Part shown: positions 45,192-56,528 of the stretch, in pieces | Numbering within the stretch: the first letter of the stretch is position 1 | Layout of the letters: each line of letters opens with the position of its first letter | Assembly (NCBI GenBank): GCA_008802785.1 | Contig: VUYT01000024.1 | Location: forward strand, 1-64,000 | Direction of reading: 5' to 3' | From: Symmetrospora coprosmae | Taxonomy: Eukaryota > Basidiomycota > Cystobasidiomycetes > Symmetrosporaceae | Length of the DNA stretch: 64,000 nucleotides | Translations under genes and position numbers: made by a program | Notes under the pieces: model-generated | The model's input: only the letters and a program-made list of their open reading frames with translations | Databases searched by the model: none | What the model was told of the DNA's origin: nothing

Positions 45192-46359
45192 ATGTCTTCG
45201 TCTGGCCTCTCATCTTGCTGCGTCTCGTGAGTGCGGACCATGGCCAGCTCAGCCCGCTGGACGCGCAGGCGGCCATCCAGCGTATCCGGGACCCAGCGCA
45301 TTCGGTCTGCGGTAGCAGGTGATCGCTATCCACCGGTACCTGACTGACGCTAGCTCCCTGTGTCGACGCCCAGTGGACACATCCACGACGGCACGCCCAA
45401 GGGTACCGAACAGACCATTGCCGGTCTCCCTACCTACGTTGCCTCCCCCAAGGACGGCAGCAAGGACAAGACAGTCATCTTCATCACGGATATTTTCGGT
45501 TACAAGCTGCCCAACGTCCGCATCCTCGCGGACGAGTATGCAGACCAAGGGCTGCGCGTCCTCATCCCGGACCTCTTCGATGGTGCGGAACCCGGACGCG
45601 TCTCTGCTGGTGATGGTGAAGGAAGTTTCCTGCTGACAACCTTCGCTCACTTGCAGGCGACTATGTCGACCACAACCTGCTGAAGGCCATTGCACCTCAG
45701 CAATCGGACCCTGAGCCAACACTTGTTCAGAAGGGCGTTGATGGCGCCAAGGTTGCCGCGTCGCTCGGTCCCTGGGTCGCAAAGCACCGAGAGGGTAAGC
45801 AACGCCTCTATCGTGCATTTCAGGGTTGCTCTTGCCTTACACCAGCTCTTGCTCCGCACAGCCGTTTCCAAGCCGCTCATCGTCAAGTTCGTCGAGGCCG
45901 TCAAGGCCGAGGGCGGCAAGGTCGGTACCGTCGGTTTCTGCTGGGGCGGACGGTACTCGATCCTGCTCGTTTCGGACAACGACTACCCTAAGCTCGACGC
46001 GGCCGTGGCAAACCACCCATCTTTCCTCGCTGTTCCCGACGAGGTCAAGGCGGTCAGCGGTCCTGTGCTCATCCAGGTCGGCGATTCCGACGCAATGATG
46101 CCGATTGACCAAGTCAACACGGCAAAGGAGATCTTTGCCGGCAAGCAAAATGCAGAGGTCACCGTATTCCCCGGTGCCGTGCACGGCTTCTCGGTGGGTC
46201 TGCGATGACCACTGCTCATGGCCAGTAACAAGTCCGCTAACGTGTCTCACTCTCCGATGCCGTCAGGTGCGAGGTGACCAGAACGAGCAGAAGGAGAAGG
46301 ACCACAAGACGCAGAGCGCGGAGGCAGCCATCAAATTCCTGCAGAAGCACCTGTCGTAG
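45192..46359 (+). CDS. Dienelactone-hydrolase family protein (Aim2-like)
   Basis: Alpha/beta hydrolase of the DLH family, probably cytosolic or mitochondrial as yeast Aim2. Exons: 45192-45226, 45374-45582, 45657-45794, 45862-46193, 46267-46359 (268 aa). The start MSSSGLSSCCVS joins SGHIHDGTPKGTEQ, the typical fungal N-terminus with the CC motif. The nucleophile Cys is in VGFCWGGRYS, the Asp in QVGDSDAMMP, the His in GAVHGFS. The last intron falls right after HGFS. The physiological substrate of this group is not established. Confidence 0.9.
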
Positions 46360-46691
46360 ATATCTGCCTTGAAGCAGCATGACAACAGGCATGTATATTC
46401 AGCATCGCTACAAATGTCGTGACAGTCATCAAAGCATTGTCATACGACGTTGAGGACAGAGATCGCGCGGGCATACGCCCACAAGCTCTGACAGCATCTT
46501 CGCGGGCACAATCCTACATTTAAACTGAACACAATAAACGAATGAGTGCTTGAAGTCAGCTCTGCCCGCCGAGAGGGTATCGCGCTTCGCAAGCGAGACC
46601 TACAGGTATAGCCGCTGTATCTGCATTATCACGACCAAAGCATAAGTTAGCACACGTCCATGCGATACATCTTCCATCACCCAACAACCAC
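46360..46691. other. Convergent intergenic
   Basis: 332 nt between convergent stops; no gene seen. Confidence 0.5.
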
Positions 46692-48035
46692 TCAACGGGT
46701 CAGGAACGGCGTCTGCGCATAGTAATCCGGATAAGCCAGAATCAGGCATACAGAAGGGGGCACTGGCGACTCACAGCTTTCCATCGCCCTCATGAGGTCC
46801 CTGGCCTTTTCGGCATTGGACTCGGCCGCGCTCTTTGCTGCCGCCGGCGCCAGGACAGGGGGTGGCTTCGCACCAGAGTAAGCTTCTCGGGCAGCCTTAA
46901 AGAGGAGATTGTGATCGAAGATTACATCCAGCAGCCCAAAGATGAGGAGCAAGACGCCCACGACCAGCTGGATGGTGCCGACCCTTGGAGCGTTCCAGAC
47001 AGAGGTGTCAGACGGTTCCACGACGCGTGACGCCGAAGCGCTGTCTCACCATCTCGATGCCATGCCTAGACCCAGCCAGGCCATGAACAGGCCCGATACG
47101 CCGATCCCTAATATGCAAAGTCGTTAGCCTTGCAGCTGAGGCTGGTTGTATGGAAGCCGCACGCACCGTAATCAGCTCGAGGTCGGGTGGCGAACCTGAC
47201 CAGATAACTGATCATCCCAATAAAGATAACGACTGAAGGGGAGATGTGTCAAGCAGAGTAGGGCTCCGTCAGCTCCTCCGCACCTGAGGTCAGAAGAGTG
47301 ACAGCACATGCCGTTCAAGACGTGAAAGAAGAGAGAGATGCCGACACCATATGAGGTAGCCGGCGCATCGCTGGAAGGCAGGAACTCGCACTTGTCCCAT
47401 GTCCAGACACCTCCCTCGGCTATAGGCCAGTTGAGCTGCTTGACTTGGTTGGCACCCGAGACGGCACTGCGATAGGGAGGAAGATGTTTCAGTCCTCCGG
47501 CTTGATAGTCTGAGCACGGCTCCATTACGATTTACGCAAGCATGGAAGCGATTTCCGAGCCGATTCCTGCCAACGATAGCACGACCGAGCAGATTGCAAG
47601 AAGCCGACCGCCACGGCGGGCATCACCCGTTAGCGGTTGCCCTCGTGGCGTTTTGCGCGAGGTCGGTCTGTGCGAGATCGGTTAGGCAGCTCTCAATGCC
47701 GCGGGCCGGACGATGCTCCTCTTGCGCCAGCTTTGAGCGGTACCCACCTAAAGGTCTGTGCAGTTCGCAGATGACCCTCGTGGAAATCAGCGAATGCATC
47801 ACCCAGGTAGAGTACACCCGCAGGGCCCCTTTCATCGTACGGCACTCACTTCGACCTGAGCTTCATAATTCCTGCCGGACGCAAGAGTCGCCAGGTGTGA
47901 GTATGATGACCGTAGACATTAAGAGGCAGGTAGGAGTATTCAAACTGCTTACGCGAGTTCACGGGTCTTGGGCGCTGCGCCAAGGTCGCCCGTCACGGCT
48001 GGCGCGAAAGTCGGGGGCCTGATGATCGTCGTCAT
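46692..48035 (-). CDS. Four-span membrane protein, tandem copy 1
   Basis: Not recognised. Eight exons: 47953-48035, 47850-47871 (22 nt), 47748-47755 (8 nt), 47536-47667, 47312-47466, 47167-47232, 47050-47107, 46692-46983 (271 aa). The N-terminus is soluble (APKTRELA, NYEAQVE). Spans lie at about LLAICSVVLSLAGIGSEIAS, YGVGISLFFHVLNVVIFIGM, VSGLFMAWLGLGMAS and LVVGVLLLIFGLLDVIFD. The loop between spans 1 and 2 carries the shared block LNWPIAEGGVWTWDKCEFLP. The C-tail is charged and short. The intron after HVLN starts with GC (47311) where copy 2 has GT. It is 58% or so alike to copy 2 by eye in the loop block; MARVEL-type topology is conceivable but no signature decides it. Confidence 0.82.
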
Positions 48036-48278
48036 GGTCGGTACAGAGTAACTACACTTGGTTTGTAGCAACGCGTGGAAAGGATGTAAGATGTGTGTGA
48101 GCCCGCAAAGTTTGCCGATGTGGCAGTCAGTCCAAATTCGCCCGCGCGTCAGCGGGGGTCAGCTGCAGAGGCGATGTTTGACACGGAGCGGAGGCATAGC
48201 AGATCCGAAAGTCTCGCCGTTCGCTGGCAGCAACGTATGTGTGTTTGGGAATAGGTACAGTACTGGTTTCTTCCGCCA

Positions 48279-49594
48279 TCATCGTCCGTAAGCGTACCCG
48301 TTGGGGAAGTCGTCTGGGATGGCGCGTAGACGGATGAGGCGAGAGTGTCAGCATGAAACACGGACGTTCGGACTGGAAGGAGCCCGTTGGACCCACAGGC
48401 TTCCTTGTAGCGCATGAAGTCTCTCGCCTTGAGGATGTTCTTTTCGTTCTCCGTCTGCTCCGCTGCCTTTTCTTGCACCTCGGTTGGGGCTTCGCCGCTG
48501 TATGCCAATTGTAGAGCTTTGGCAAGCTGATCGAAGTTGAAAGCGATGTTCATCAGTCCGAACATCATCAGGAAGGCGCCGACAATAACTGTTGCTCGGC
48601 GGAGAAAGGGCGCGAGTTTTGCTGTTAGTATCGCCGCGGAAAATGTAGATTTCTCCCGTAGCAAGCGCTCACGCTGGATGGTACCACCCCATCTGGCAGC
48701 TAATCTGAGCCCGAGCCACATCATGAAGATGCCCGACACTCCAATGCCCTATATGTGGGAAGTCAGAAGTACCATCCATCAATCGCATGTTCGAAGGGAA
48801 CGGCATCAGCGTAAAAGGGGACAATGTCTCACATAGTCCGCAACTGGAAATGTTGCAAAGCGGATGAGGTAAGAGATCATGCCGACGTAGACCAAGACTG
48901 CATGCGGACGCCCCCCTTTGCGTGTCAGCATCCTCACACAGGCTGCGCATCACGAGCAAAAGCAGGCCAAGCAGAATTGGCATTTCACCATTCAAGCTGT
49001 AACAGAAGACAGAGACGCCTGCACCGTAGGGCGTTGCAGGGGCACCGCTGTTTGGCAGAAATTCGCATTTGTCCCACGTCCAGGGAGCGTTCGAGGCGAT
49101 GGGCCAATTCAGCTCGTTGGCCGTCTGTGCTCCAGAGATGGCTCTGCAGAGTAGAGCAAGGGGGCGATCAGCAGAGACAGCGCTAGGCATCAGTGTTCGA
49201 CAGTCCAGCAAGAGCTCACGCCAGCATGCTTGCAATCTCGGCAGCTATGCCACCGATCGAGATGAGCACGCTCGAGGACGCCAGAAACCGACCTGGCGGA
49301 AAGGAACAGATCAGTTACGCAATGGCCACTGTCCAGCTAGTCCCACCGGTCATTCACCTCCTCGCTTGGCATCGCCTTTGAGTAGCCCTCCTTTCTCAGT
49401 CTTTCGCGAGGTCGGCTTGAAGGACTCTACCTGTGCTTCGTGATTGCTGAGACCAACTACTTAGGTCAAGATGGCCTGAGGCGTCGAGAGTGTGATGATG
49501 CTTACACAATCTGTCGCGTCTGTGGCGCAGACCCGATCTCGCCCGTCGTGGGGTTGGCAAAGACTGGCGCTCCAACGGCGCCGTTGAACTGCAT
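48279..49594 (-). CDS. Four-span membrane protein, tandem copy 2
   Basis: Paralogue of copy 1, same strand, 243 nt upstream of it. Eight exons: 49506-49594, 49358-49446, 49220-49292, 48989-49143, 48833-48897, 48688-48748, 48397-48588, 48279-48313 (252 aa). Start MQFNGAVGAPVFANPTTGEI; then QIVNHEAQVESFKPTSRKT, parallel to NYEAQVETFRPTSRKT of copy 1. Loop block ELNWPIASNAPWTWDKCEFL. Later spans: VLVYVGMISYLIRF, VSGIFMMWLGLRLAA, IVGAFLMMFGLMNIAFNF. The 155-nt central exon has the same length in both copies. An intron inside GDAKRGGRF has no match in copy 1, and the N-terminal introns are placed differently. Confidence 0.83.
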
Positions 49595-50020
49595 GGTGTT
49601 CAGAGCGTCTTGCACTGGTCGGAGTCGGTCAAGCAGACCTGTATGTGTGGGCTGCAGTCGGGCTGCAGTTAGTTTCTGCGTGATTGAGTCTGGAGAACCG
49701 CAGAGAGGCATCGCGATGCGACCGTCCGCTCTTACAGGCGTCCCCGCAGCATGCTAATGCGAGGACTGGCGTGCTATGTGGGACGAGGATCAGCTGATTG
49801 TCGCGATGTTAGTATTCAGCATTACAAGGTCGACTCCATTCCGTCGAGGCTGTGGCCTCGGGACTCTCCACACCGGACCTCCGACAACTGATCACTCGGA
49901 TGAAAGGGAGCTTGCCTCATCTGCCTGGAATCATTGTCAGATGCCCGGTATCAGGCGGACTATCGCACCAGACCATGCTACATGACGACCTGAAACCTGT
50001 GCCGACCGCTGGAGGTATGC
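49595..50020. other. Intergenic, promoter of copy 2 and THS1 3' end
   Basis: 426 nt, no supported gene. Confidence 0.4.
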
Positions 50021-53000
50021 CTACAACGTATTGGCGAGGCGCCTATCCCGCTTGAGTGCCACCATCTTCTGGAGGACAGTGGCAAACTCGATCGTCTCTC
50101 CGCGGTTCTTCGAGCCGACGTCGTCCCTGTTTCGGACGTTGACGCTCTTTGCCTCCATCTCTTCCGTTCCGACTGTGAGAATGAAGTTGTGTTGGGCAAT
50201 CTCGGCGTTCCGGATCTTCTTGTTGAGCGTGACGTCCGACAAGTCCGCCTCGGCGTAGATGCCGGCATCCCAGAGAGCCTTCTGCACCTCCTGTGCGTAT
50301 GCCTTGTGCGTGGCAGCGATGGGAACAACGATGGCTTGGCGCGGCGACAGCCAGAACGGCCTGCAGATGGGAACACAGGTCAGCAGTGCGAAAGCAAGGG
50401 ATGGCTTCTTAGAGCAGCACTGACCATTTGCCCGCAAAGTGCTCCGTGAGAATGGCAGTGAATCGCTCGACCGATCCCATGATTGCGCGGTGAATCATCA
50501 CGGGCCGCTTCCTGTCCTTATCCTCTGCCGCCTCTGCCGGACCATCCTTTGGTGCGGCTTCGCGCTCGCCTGCCGTGACATTCTCCCCGCTTCGGTAGCT
50601 GAGCTTGAATTGCTGCGGCAGCTGGAAGTCGAGCTGGATCGTGGCGCACTGGAAGCGCCGCTTGAGTGCATCCGAGATGGTAATGTCGATCTTGGGACCG
50701 TAGAATGCGCCATCTCCCGGGTTCTCCTCCCACTCCCCTGGAACGAACTTGTTCAGTGCGTTTGCCAACATGCGCTCGGCCTGGTCCCAGGTAGCCTCGT
50801 CTCCCAGCTTGTTCTCTGGCCGCGTAGACAGTTCCAGCTTGAAAGTGAAGCCAAACAGACCGTACACGTATTTGAGGAAGTCGAATAATTGCGATACCTC
50901 ATCCTCGATCTGCCAGGCAAAGTTGGACGACATCAGCTAGCTTGCTCACCCTCGGGATCCATGCGGCATAGAATCGTACCTGGTCCACTGTGCAGAAGAC
51001 GTGAGCGTCGTCCTGCTGGAATCGCCGCACTCTCGTGAGACCCGTGAGGGCCCCGCTGGCCTCGTTCCGGTGAAGCACACCGAAGTCTGCCATCCTGATC
51101 GGTAGTTCTCGGTAGCTTCGGTCGCGCGAGCCAAAGATCAAGCAGTGTCCTGGGCAGTTCATTGGCTATGAGTGGGACGGCATGAGCGAGTTTCAGTATT
51201 GTGTATCGCGCCAGTACTGCTATACTAAATGGCTCACCTTCAGAGCGAAGGTCTCCTTCTCCACCTCGACCTTGAACATGTCCTTCGCGTAGTGCTGCCA
51301 GTGTCCCGATGTCTTCCAGAGCTCCGAGTTGAACATGTTGGGGCTGATGACCTCTGAGTAGCCACGCTTGCGGTATTCCTCCTTGATGAACTCGACAAGC
51401 GTGTTGTAGATGCGAGCGCCATGCGGCAGCCAAAAGGCGGATCCGGGAGACAGCTCGTGGAAGAAGAACAGCTCCTGGTCTTTGCCAATTCGGCGGTGGT
51501 CGCGCTTTGCTGCTTCTTCGAGGAAGTGCTTGTACTCTGTCATCTGCTTTGGATCTGGGAACGAGATGCCGTACACACGCTGCAGCGTATCATTGTCCTT
51601 GTCGCCCAGGAAGTAGCATGAGGAGTTCTTCAGGATAGCCATCGACTTGATCTTGCCCGTGTGCGGGATGTGAGGACCCAGGCAGAGATCAATGAGAGGG
51701 CCGCAGCGGTACACGGTAGTGGTGGTCCCGTCAGGGACCTTGGTCTTGATGAAGTGTACCTTGTACTTGTTGTACTGTAGCCGTACAAGGTGGTATCAGT
51801 CTCGGCAGCCGGCTCACTCGCTTTGCGGACCATAGGCGCAACGCACCGCAAACATCTTGAGCAGGTCTTCCTTGCTCATTTCGAGCCGTTCGAACTTCTG
51901 CTTCTCCTTGACAGCCATCTTGGCGACTTGGTCTAGAGCAGGGAAGTCGCCAGGAAGAACCGGCCTAGCAGGACGCGAGAAGGATGTCGGCTGAAGCAGG
52001 CTGATGGGTGGCCTGAATCTGACCTACTTGTTGTCGGCGAGAGCCATGTCGTAGAAGAAGCCGTCGTCCGTAGGAGGGCCGTGCTCGAGGTGGCAGCCAT
52101 AATGCCTCTCGCATGCTTCGCCGAAAACGTGAGCAGAAGAATGCCAGAAGACCTTCTTGCCTGGATATCGCGCATTCAACGACGATCAGCTTGCGCTTTT
52201 GCGGCTCCTTCGCAGGAAGCCTGCCCCTACCTTCTGGGTGCTCGAAGTCCAGCAGCTCTAGCTTGCACGAGCCCTCGAGAGGGCGGTCGAGGTCCCAGAG
52301 CTGCTTGCCATCGATCTGAAGCCGGAAAGAGGTGTACCCGAGGCGTCAGCAGCCGCGGGGCTTGCAGGGTTGCGCGATAATGGGCGTGCTGACGCACTCT
52401 CGCAACGACCGTCTTCTCTGCCAAGCTCTTTGCGATACCAGCGGCAATCTCAAGCGGCGTGGTCTCCCACGCCTTGCCTTCCTTGGTGGAGCCATCTGGC
52501 AGGGTGATCTCGATAGGTGACCGCTCCTTGCCTGCGAGTCAGAGGGCGATGGGATGACCGCGTCGGATTGTCAGCTTACGGCTCATGATTTCCAAATTCG
52601 ACAGACTGAGGAGAGCACACGCACTGGCTACCTCCTCGTCGTACTTTGCTTTGAGCTGGTCAAAGATGTCGAGCCTGTGCTGGATGAAGTCGGGCTTGGG
52701 CGAGACCTGCTCTCGGAATCAGGCACGGACAGCGCAGCAGGCACAGCAGCAGAAAGGCTCAGCATGGTCGGTACGATGTGCACACAATGCACGAGAGGTC
52801 GAGATGCGCCCACCTCAAGAGCGGCCATGTTCTTTGCCAGGTCGTCTCCTGCTTTGGCCTTTTTCTCTGCCTTGCCTCCGCTCCTGCCCTGCGGCTTTCC
52901 TGCTCCTGCTCCAGCTGATGGTGCTGCTGGCTTGCCGGGCGATGCGACAGCAGGTGCCAGCGATGGTGCGGGCTCGTTCGCAGAGGATACAGGGTGCGGC

Positions 53001-53026
53001 GCCGAGCCTGCTGCTTGGCTCGTCAT
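50021..53026 (-). CDS. THS1: Threonyl-tRNA synthetase
   Basis: Class II synthetase charging tRNA-Thr. Ten exons: 52814-53026, 52632-52706, 52398-52526, 52231-52315, 52028-52160, 51847-51964, 51238-51774, 50980-51165, 50425-50909, 50021-50360 (766 aa). In order: Ala/Pro/Lys-rich N-terminus, TGS domain ([11 protein letters not shown]), editing domain with [19 protein letters not shown], catalytic core with motif 2 (RYRE-type [18 protein letters not shown], preceded by PMNCPGHC) and motif 3 ([17 protein letters not shown]), then the anticodon-binding domain ([14 protein letters not shown]). An in-frame ATG at 53185 would add 53 residues rich in Arg, Ser and Ala with one Glu (MQRAALRPSTSLLSHQSVHR...), a clear matrix-targeting presequence; two isoforms from one gene are likely. 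Confidence 0.95.
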
Positions 53027-53185
53027 GGTGAAGGTGCGTCTTTGGGTTGTCGAGGTGAGGGCGAATAACGCCGCGGAGGCGGAGCGACGCGACTGTACGG
53101 ATTTATGGGGATACCTTTCTAAGATGCGATGCACTGACTGATGCGAGAGCAGAGACGTTGATGGTCTGAGAGCTGCTCTTTGCAT
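53027..53185 (-). other. Upstream in-frame extension of THS1 (presequence)
   Basis: Continuous with THS1 exon 1 without a stop. It encodes a 53-residue, Arg/Ser-rich stretch ending QRRTFT just before the second Met. Composition fits an amphipathic mitochondrial signal. Confidence 0.7.
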
Positions 53186-53558
53186 TCAGGTGGGATGGTG
53201 CAGAAGGGAGGGACTGCCTCGTTGAAAGCGTGTCCCTCCAGCGAAGCCAGGAGAGCGAGCGGGGGACGGCCCTGAGGCCTGAATGGTGACTCGGCTGGCC
53301 CGGACCGCAGTCGGCTTGATCGCCTGTTGCACAGGAGCAAGCGCGTACGATGTGACAACACCTATTATTGCTCGTGCTATGTTGCGCGTGTTACCGTGCT
53401 GCCTTGCTTCACCCTGGCGGCTCGGTTCCCTCTGCCTGCGCGTCACGTTTCTCGGGTCCGTCCTGCGGTCTACCCTCTCTCCCACGAGGAACCTCTATCA
53501 GAAAAAGCAAGTACAGCATCACAGCTGCAGACAGCGCACCCTCGCACTCCTCGCAACC
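53186..53558. promoter_or_regulatory. Divergent promoter, THS1 / quinone oxidoreductase
   Basis: 373 nt between the upstream THS1 start and the oxidoreductase start; no gene seen. Confidence 0.5.
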
Positions 53559-55295
53559 ATGAAGAGCTACGTCATCGACGCCTACACCGACCTCAATGGC
53601 CTGTCGTCCAAGTACACGGACAAGGCACCCGAGCCCAAGCCGGGACAGAACGACGTCCTATGCGATGTCTACTCGGCAGCTCTGAATTTCTTTGGTGCGC
53701 AAGGATAGCATAGCTCTCTCGCCTTCACTTTGAATACAGCTAACGCCTTTCCTTCTCCTCCTGCTGCTCCCGGTGTCACGGCTCTGCGTCCTCATTGCTC
53801 CTGCTGGCCCCGGCTAACGGCATTGCCGGTGGACACACCCTTGTCGCAACGATGCAACACGGTCCACACCCGGCCTGCTTGATGCGTACGCTGGGATCTC
53901 GCAGACATCCTGCAGGTTCAGGGCAAGTATCAGAACCAGCCGCCGTTCCCTTGGCTTCCGGGAGTAGAGGTAGGCCTGCCATGCCTCTCCGCATCGCCGC
54001 TCGACATGACATTCGGAGACCTCGATGGCTGAAGAGCATGGCCCGTTGCAGTTCGCCGGACTCGTCAGCCCTTCTTCACCCATTCCAAAAGGGTGCCCTT
54101 TCGTGCCAGGCAAGACCCGGGTATTTGGCGCGTCTCAGGGCGCCTTCGGCGAGCGACTAGCCGCCGACTGGAGGACTCTCATCCAGGTCCCCGAAGGGAT
54201 GAGCTACGAGGCGGCATCCACCCTCTTCATCACGTATCCGACCTCGTACGCCGCCCTCGTCACTCGCGCAAAACTGCAGAAGGATGAGGTGGGTTGCGCT
54301 TATTGCCATCGTGGTGGATGCCTCCGGGCGCATCACGCGGCTGTACGCGCTGTAGTCTGCAGCTTCGGTCTGACGATCCCTGTGCCGCTCGGGGTATATC
54401 TAGTGGTGCCTGGTTCACGCGGGAGCCGGAGGTGTCGGCCTCTGTGCTGTACAGATCGCCAAAGGTGAGTACGAAGCTTTTGCCGTCCTGGCCAATGGCT
54501 CCACGTACGCAGTACTGATCCATCGCCTTTGATAGCCCTCGGCGCCAAGGTCATTGCAACGGCAGGATCGGCTGAAAAGCTTCGCGTGTGCAAGGAGAAA
54601 GGCGGGGCCGATTTCGCGCTCGACTACACAAAGCCCGACTGGCAGAAGGAGGTCCTCAAGATCACCGGCGGCAAGGGCGCCAATGTCATCTATGACCCTG
54701 TCGGCATGATTCAGCCGAGCTTGAAGTGCATCGCTTGGAACGGGCGGGCAGTTGTCGTGGGCTTCGCTGCGGGCAGCATAGAGAAGGTATGTGTCTATGT
54801 TAAGCCACTGGTCCTTATTTCGTACGATTCCGACTTATCACGCCACATAATTCCCCAGATCCCGATGAACCTTGTCTTGCTCAAGAACATCAGCCTGGTC
54901 GGCGTACACTGGGTGCGCCTACAGAGTCACTCTGCGTAGGCGCTGCAAGGGCGCTGATGGCCTCGCTCCATGATGTTCACCTCCTTTTCCACATAGGGCG
55001 CATATACTAAGAACGAGAAGGAAAAGATCCCAGAGGTCTGGGCCGCGCTCCTGCAGCTCCTGCGCGAGGGTCTGCTCCGACCAGTGATCTTCGACCGAGT
55101 CTACAAGTGAGTGGATCATGCCGCTCATGATGGGTTGTGGCAAGAATAGGCGCTGAGAGGTCGGCATACCCTCCTAGCGGCCTTGAGGAACTGCCTCAGG
55201 GCTTGAAGGATCTGGGCGCCCGAAAGACCTGGGGTAAGGCAGTCTTGCAGATCAAGAAGGATCCTACATCCGGACAGCAGCAGGCCAAGCTATAG
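53559..55295 (+). CDS. Zinc-less MDR quinone oxidoreductase-like
   Basis: NADPH-dependent medium-chain reductase of the quinone oxidoreductase (zeta-crystallin) branch, cytosolic. Eight exons: 53559-53694, 53905-53969, 54052-54288, 54404-54464, 54536-54786, 54859-54912, 54997-55106, 55178-55295 (343 aa). Landmarks: PPFPWLPGVEFAGLV, then ASQGAFGERLAADW, the Rossmann turn VHAGAGGVGLCAVQIAKALG, ALDYTKPDWQKEV, and SLVGVHWGAYTKNE. The zinc ligands of alcohol dehydrogenases are absent. The stop is only 68 nt from the convergent pyroglutamyl peptidase stop, so 3' UTRs probably overlap. Confidence 0.92.
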
Positions 55296-55363
55296 TCCTA
55301 TGCTCGTGGTATATGTATGTGTATCATGGTCGGAGCCGTACATGCGCTCGAGAACCACGTCCG

Positions 55364-56528
55364 TCATGCTGCCAACCCATCGACCAGCTCGCTGATCATT
55401 GCGAAGATGATGTCCGTCAATTGATGCAGAGGGAAACGATCACTGACGCTATTGACGGAATAGGCGCCGGGTCAGCATCATGAAACGGGAGCGGTCGCGC
55501 CGTCCCGAAAAGGGAAAAGAGGTGCAACGCACTCGGGAACGTGAACAAAGATGACGGGCTTGAGCTGGGAGCCTGTCGACATTGCTCTTCGCTTTGAGCA
55601 CGCGAGAGAGGCATAGTATATGAATTCGCATAGGTACAGGCCTGCTCGGGTGTGCCAGTGTCAGCTGTTACGTTTCCCTGAGCGCACGACAAAGCTAGAG
55701 CCACTTCGGGGAGCGACGCACCTGCAGCGTCTGACACGCGGACATCCGCTAGACCAAGTTGCGTGATGCTCGTAGCGACATCAGCGACGCTGACTGTCGC
55801 CCTCAACTGGCCGTTGCCCTCGTCCACACTCCACTGCCTGTCCACGAAGCCAGCAAGCTGGGATGACCGGTCTGACGGCGCATGATGGCCAAGGAAGTCC
55901 TTGTTGCCGTATCCGAAGCGACGCGCGCGCTCTTCTATTGACACGTACTGGCGCGCAGACGCCACGCCAACGTGCACAAACGCGTCGAAAGCGGCTTCTT
56001 CGATGGGTGAGGAGTTGCCTTGATGCGTCCGAGACTCATCGATGCCAGAAGCTGCCTGCAGGAAGGTATGTAGGCGGGAGGGTGTACAAGCTTGTCAACG
56101 AGGCGCCTCATCGGATGACGGAAGTAACAGCCTGGTCTCACCTGGGGAGGCAGTCCATGCAGGCGCGGAATCCGTTCCAAGACCTCGTCATAGACGACGG
56201 GGACCTCGAAGCAAGCGATTCTCATGGGCCGGTGCGCGTCGCTGAGCGTGGTGAACAGGCCGCCGTTCTCGCGCAATGGCTGCAGGCATGCCCAACTCGG
56301 GTTGACGGGGACATTCTCGAACGGCCCAAAACCGGTGACGGCGACGTTGTAGATGCGTGCCTGCTGCGGCGCTGTACGAAGTGGAGCATAAAGCACATGC
56401 TGCTGCTGCTGCTGCTGCTGTGGAATTGACGAGACGGCGTCCTGTTGTGGGTCGTGTGAAGCTCGATTGAGTTCGCCCAAGTCGAGAGGCGGCCGCGGGG
56501 GGATGAGGACAGGCATCGCTGGCTGCAC
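55364..56528 (-). CDS. Pyroglutamyl peptidase I (C15 cysteine peptidase)
   Basis: Removes N-terminal pyroglutamate from peptides; cytosolic. Exons: 56142-56528, 55722-56055, 55533-55641, 55364-55448 (304 aa). A Gln-run N-terminus (SSIPQQQQQQQHVLY) precedes VAVTGFGPFENVPVNPSW. The catalytic Glu lies in SIEERARRFGYGNKDFLG, the Cys in DAGLYLCEFIYYASL, the His in PVIFVHVPD. The N-terminal extension (about 60 residues) and an inserted segment AASGIDESRTHQGNSSPIEE lengthen it beyond the usual 200-220. The short last exon ends LVDGLAA. Confidence 0.93.
56398..56421 (-). repeat. CAG tract coding Gln in pyroglutamyl peptidase
   Basis: About seven uninterrupted CTG units on the plus strand, read as Gln codons in the peptidase N-terminus. 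Confidence 0.85.

Noticed and set aside
46692-46774. An intron near the C-terminus of four-span copy 1, starting GTGAGT
   Set aside because: No suitable acceptor follows before the stop apart from one 9 nt away; the frame is open to the stop, so I kept it unspliced although copy 2 has an intron there.
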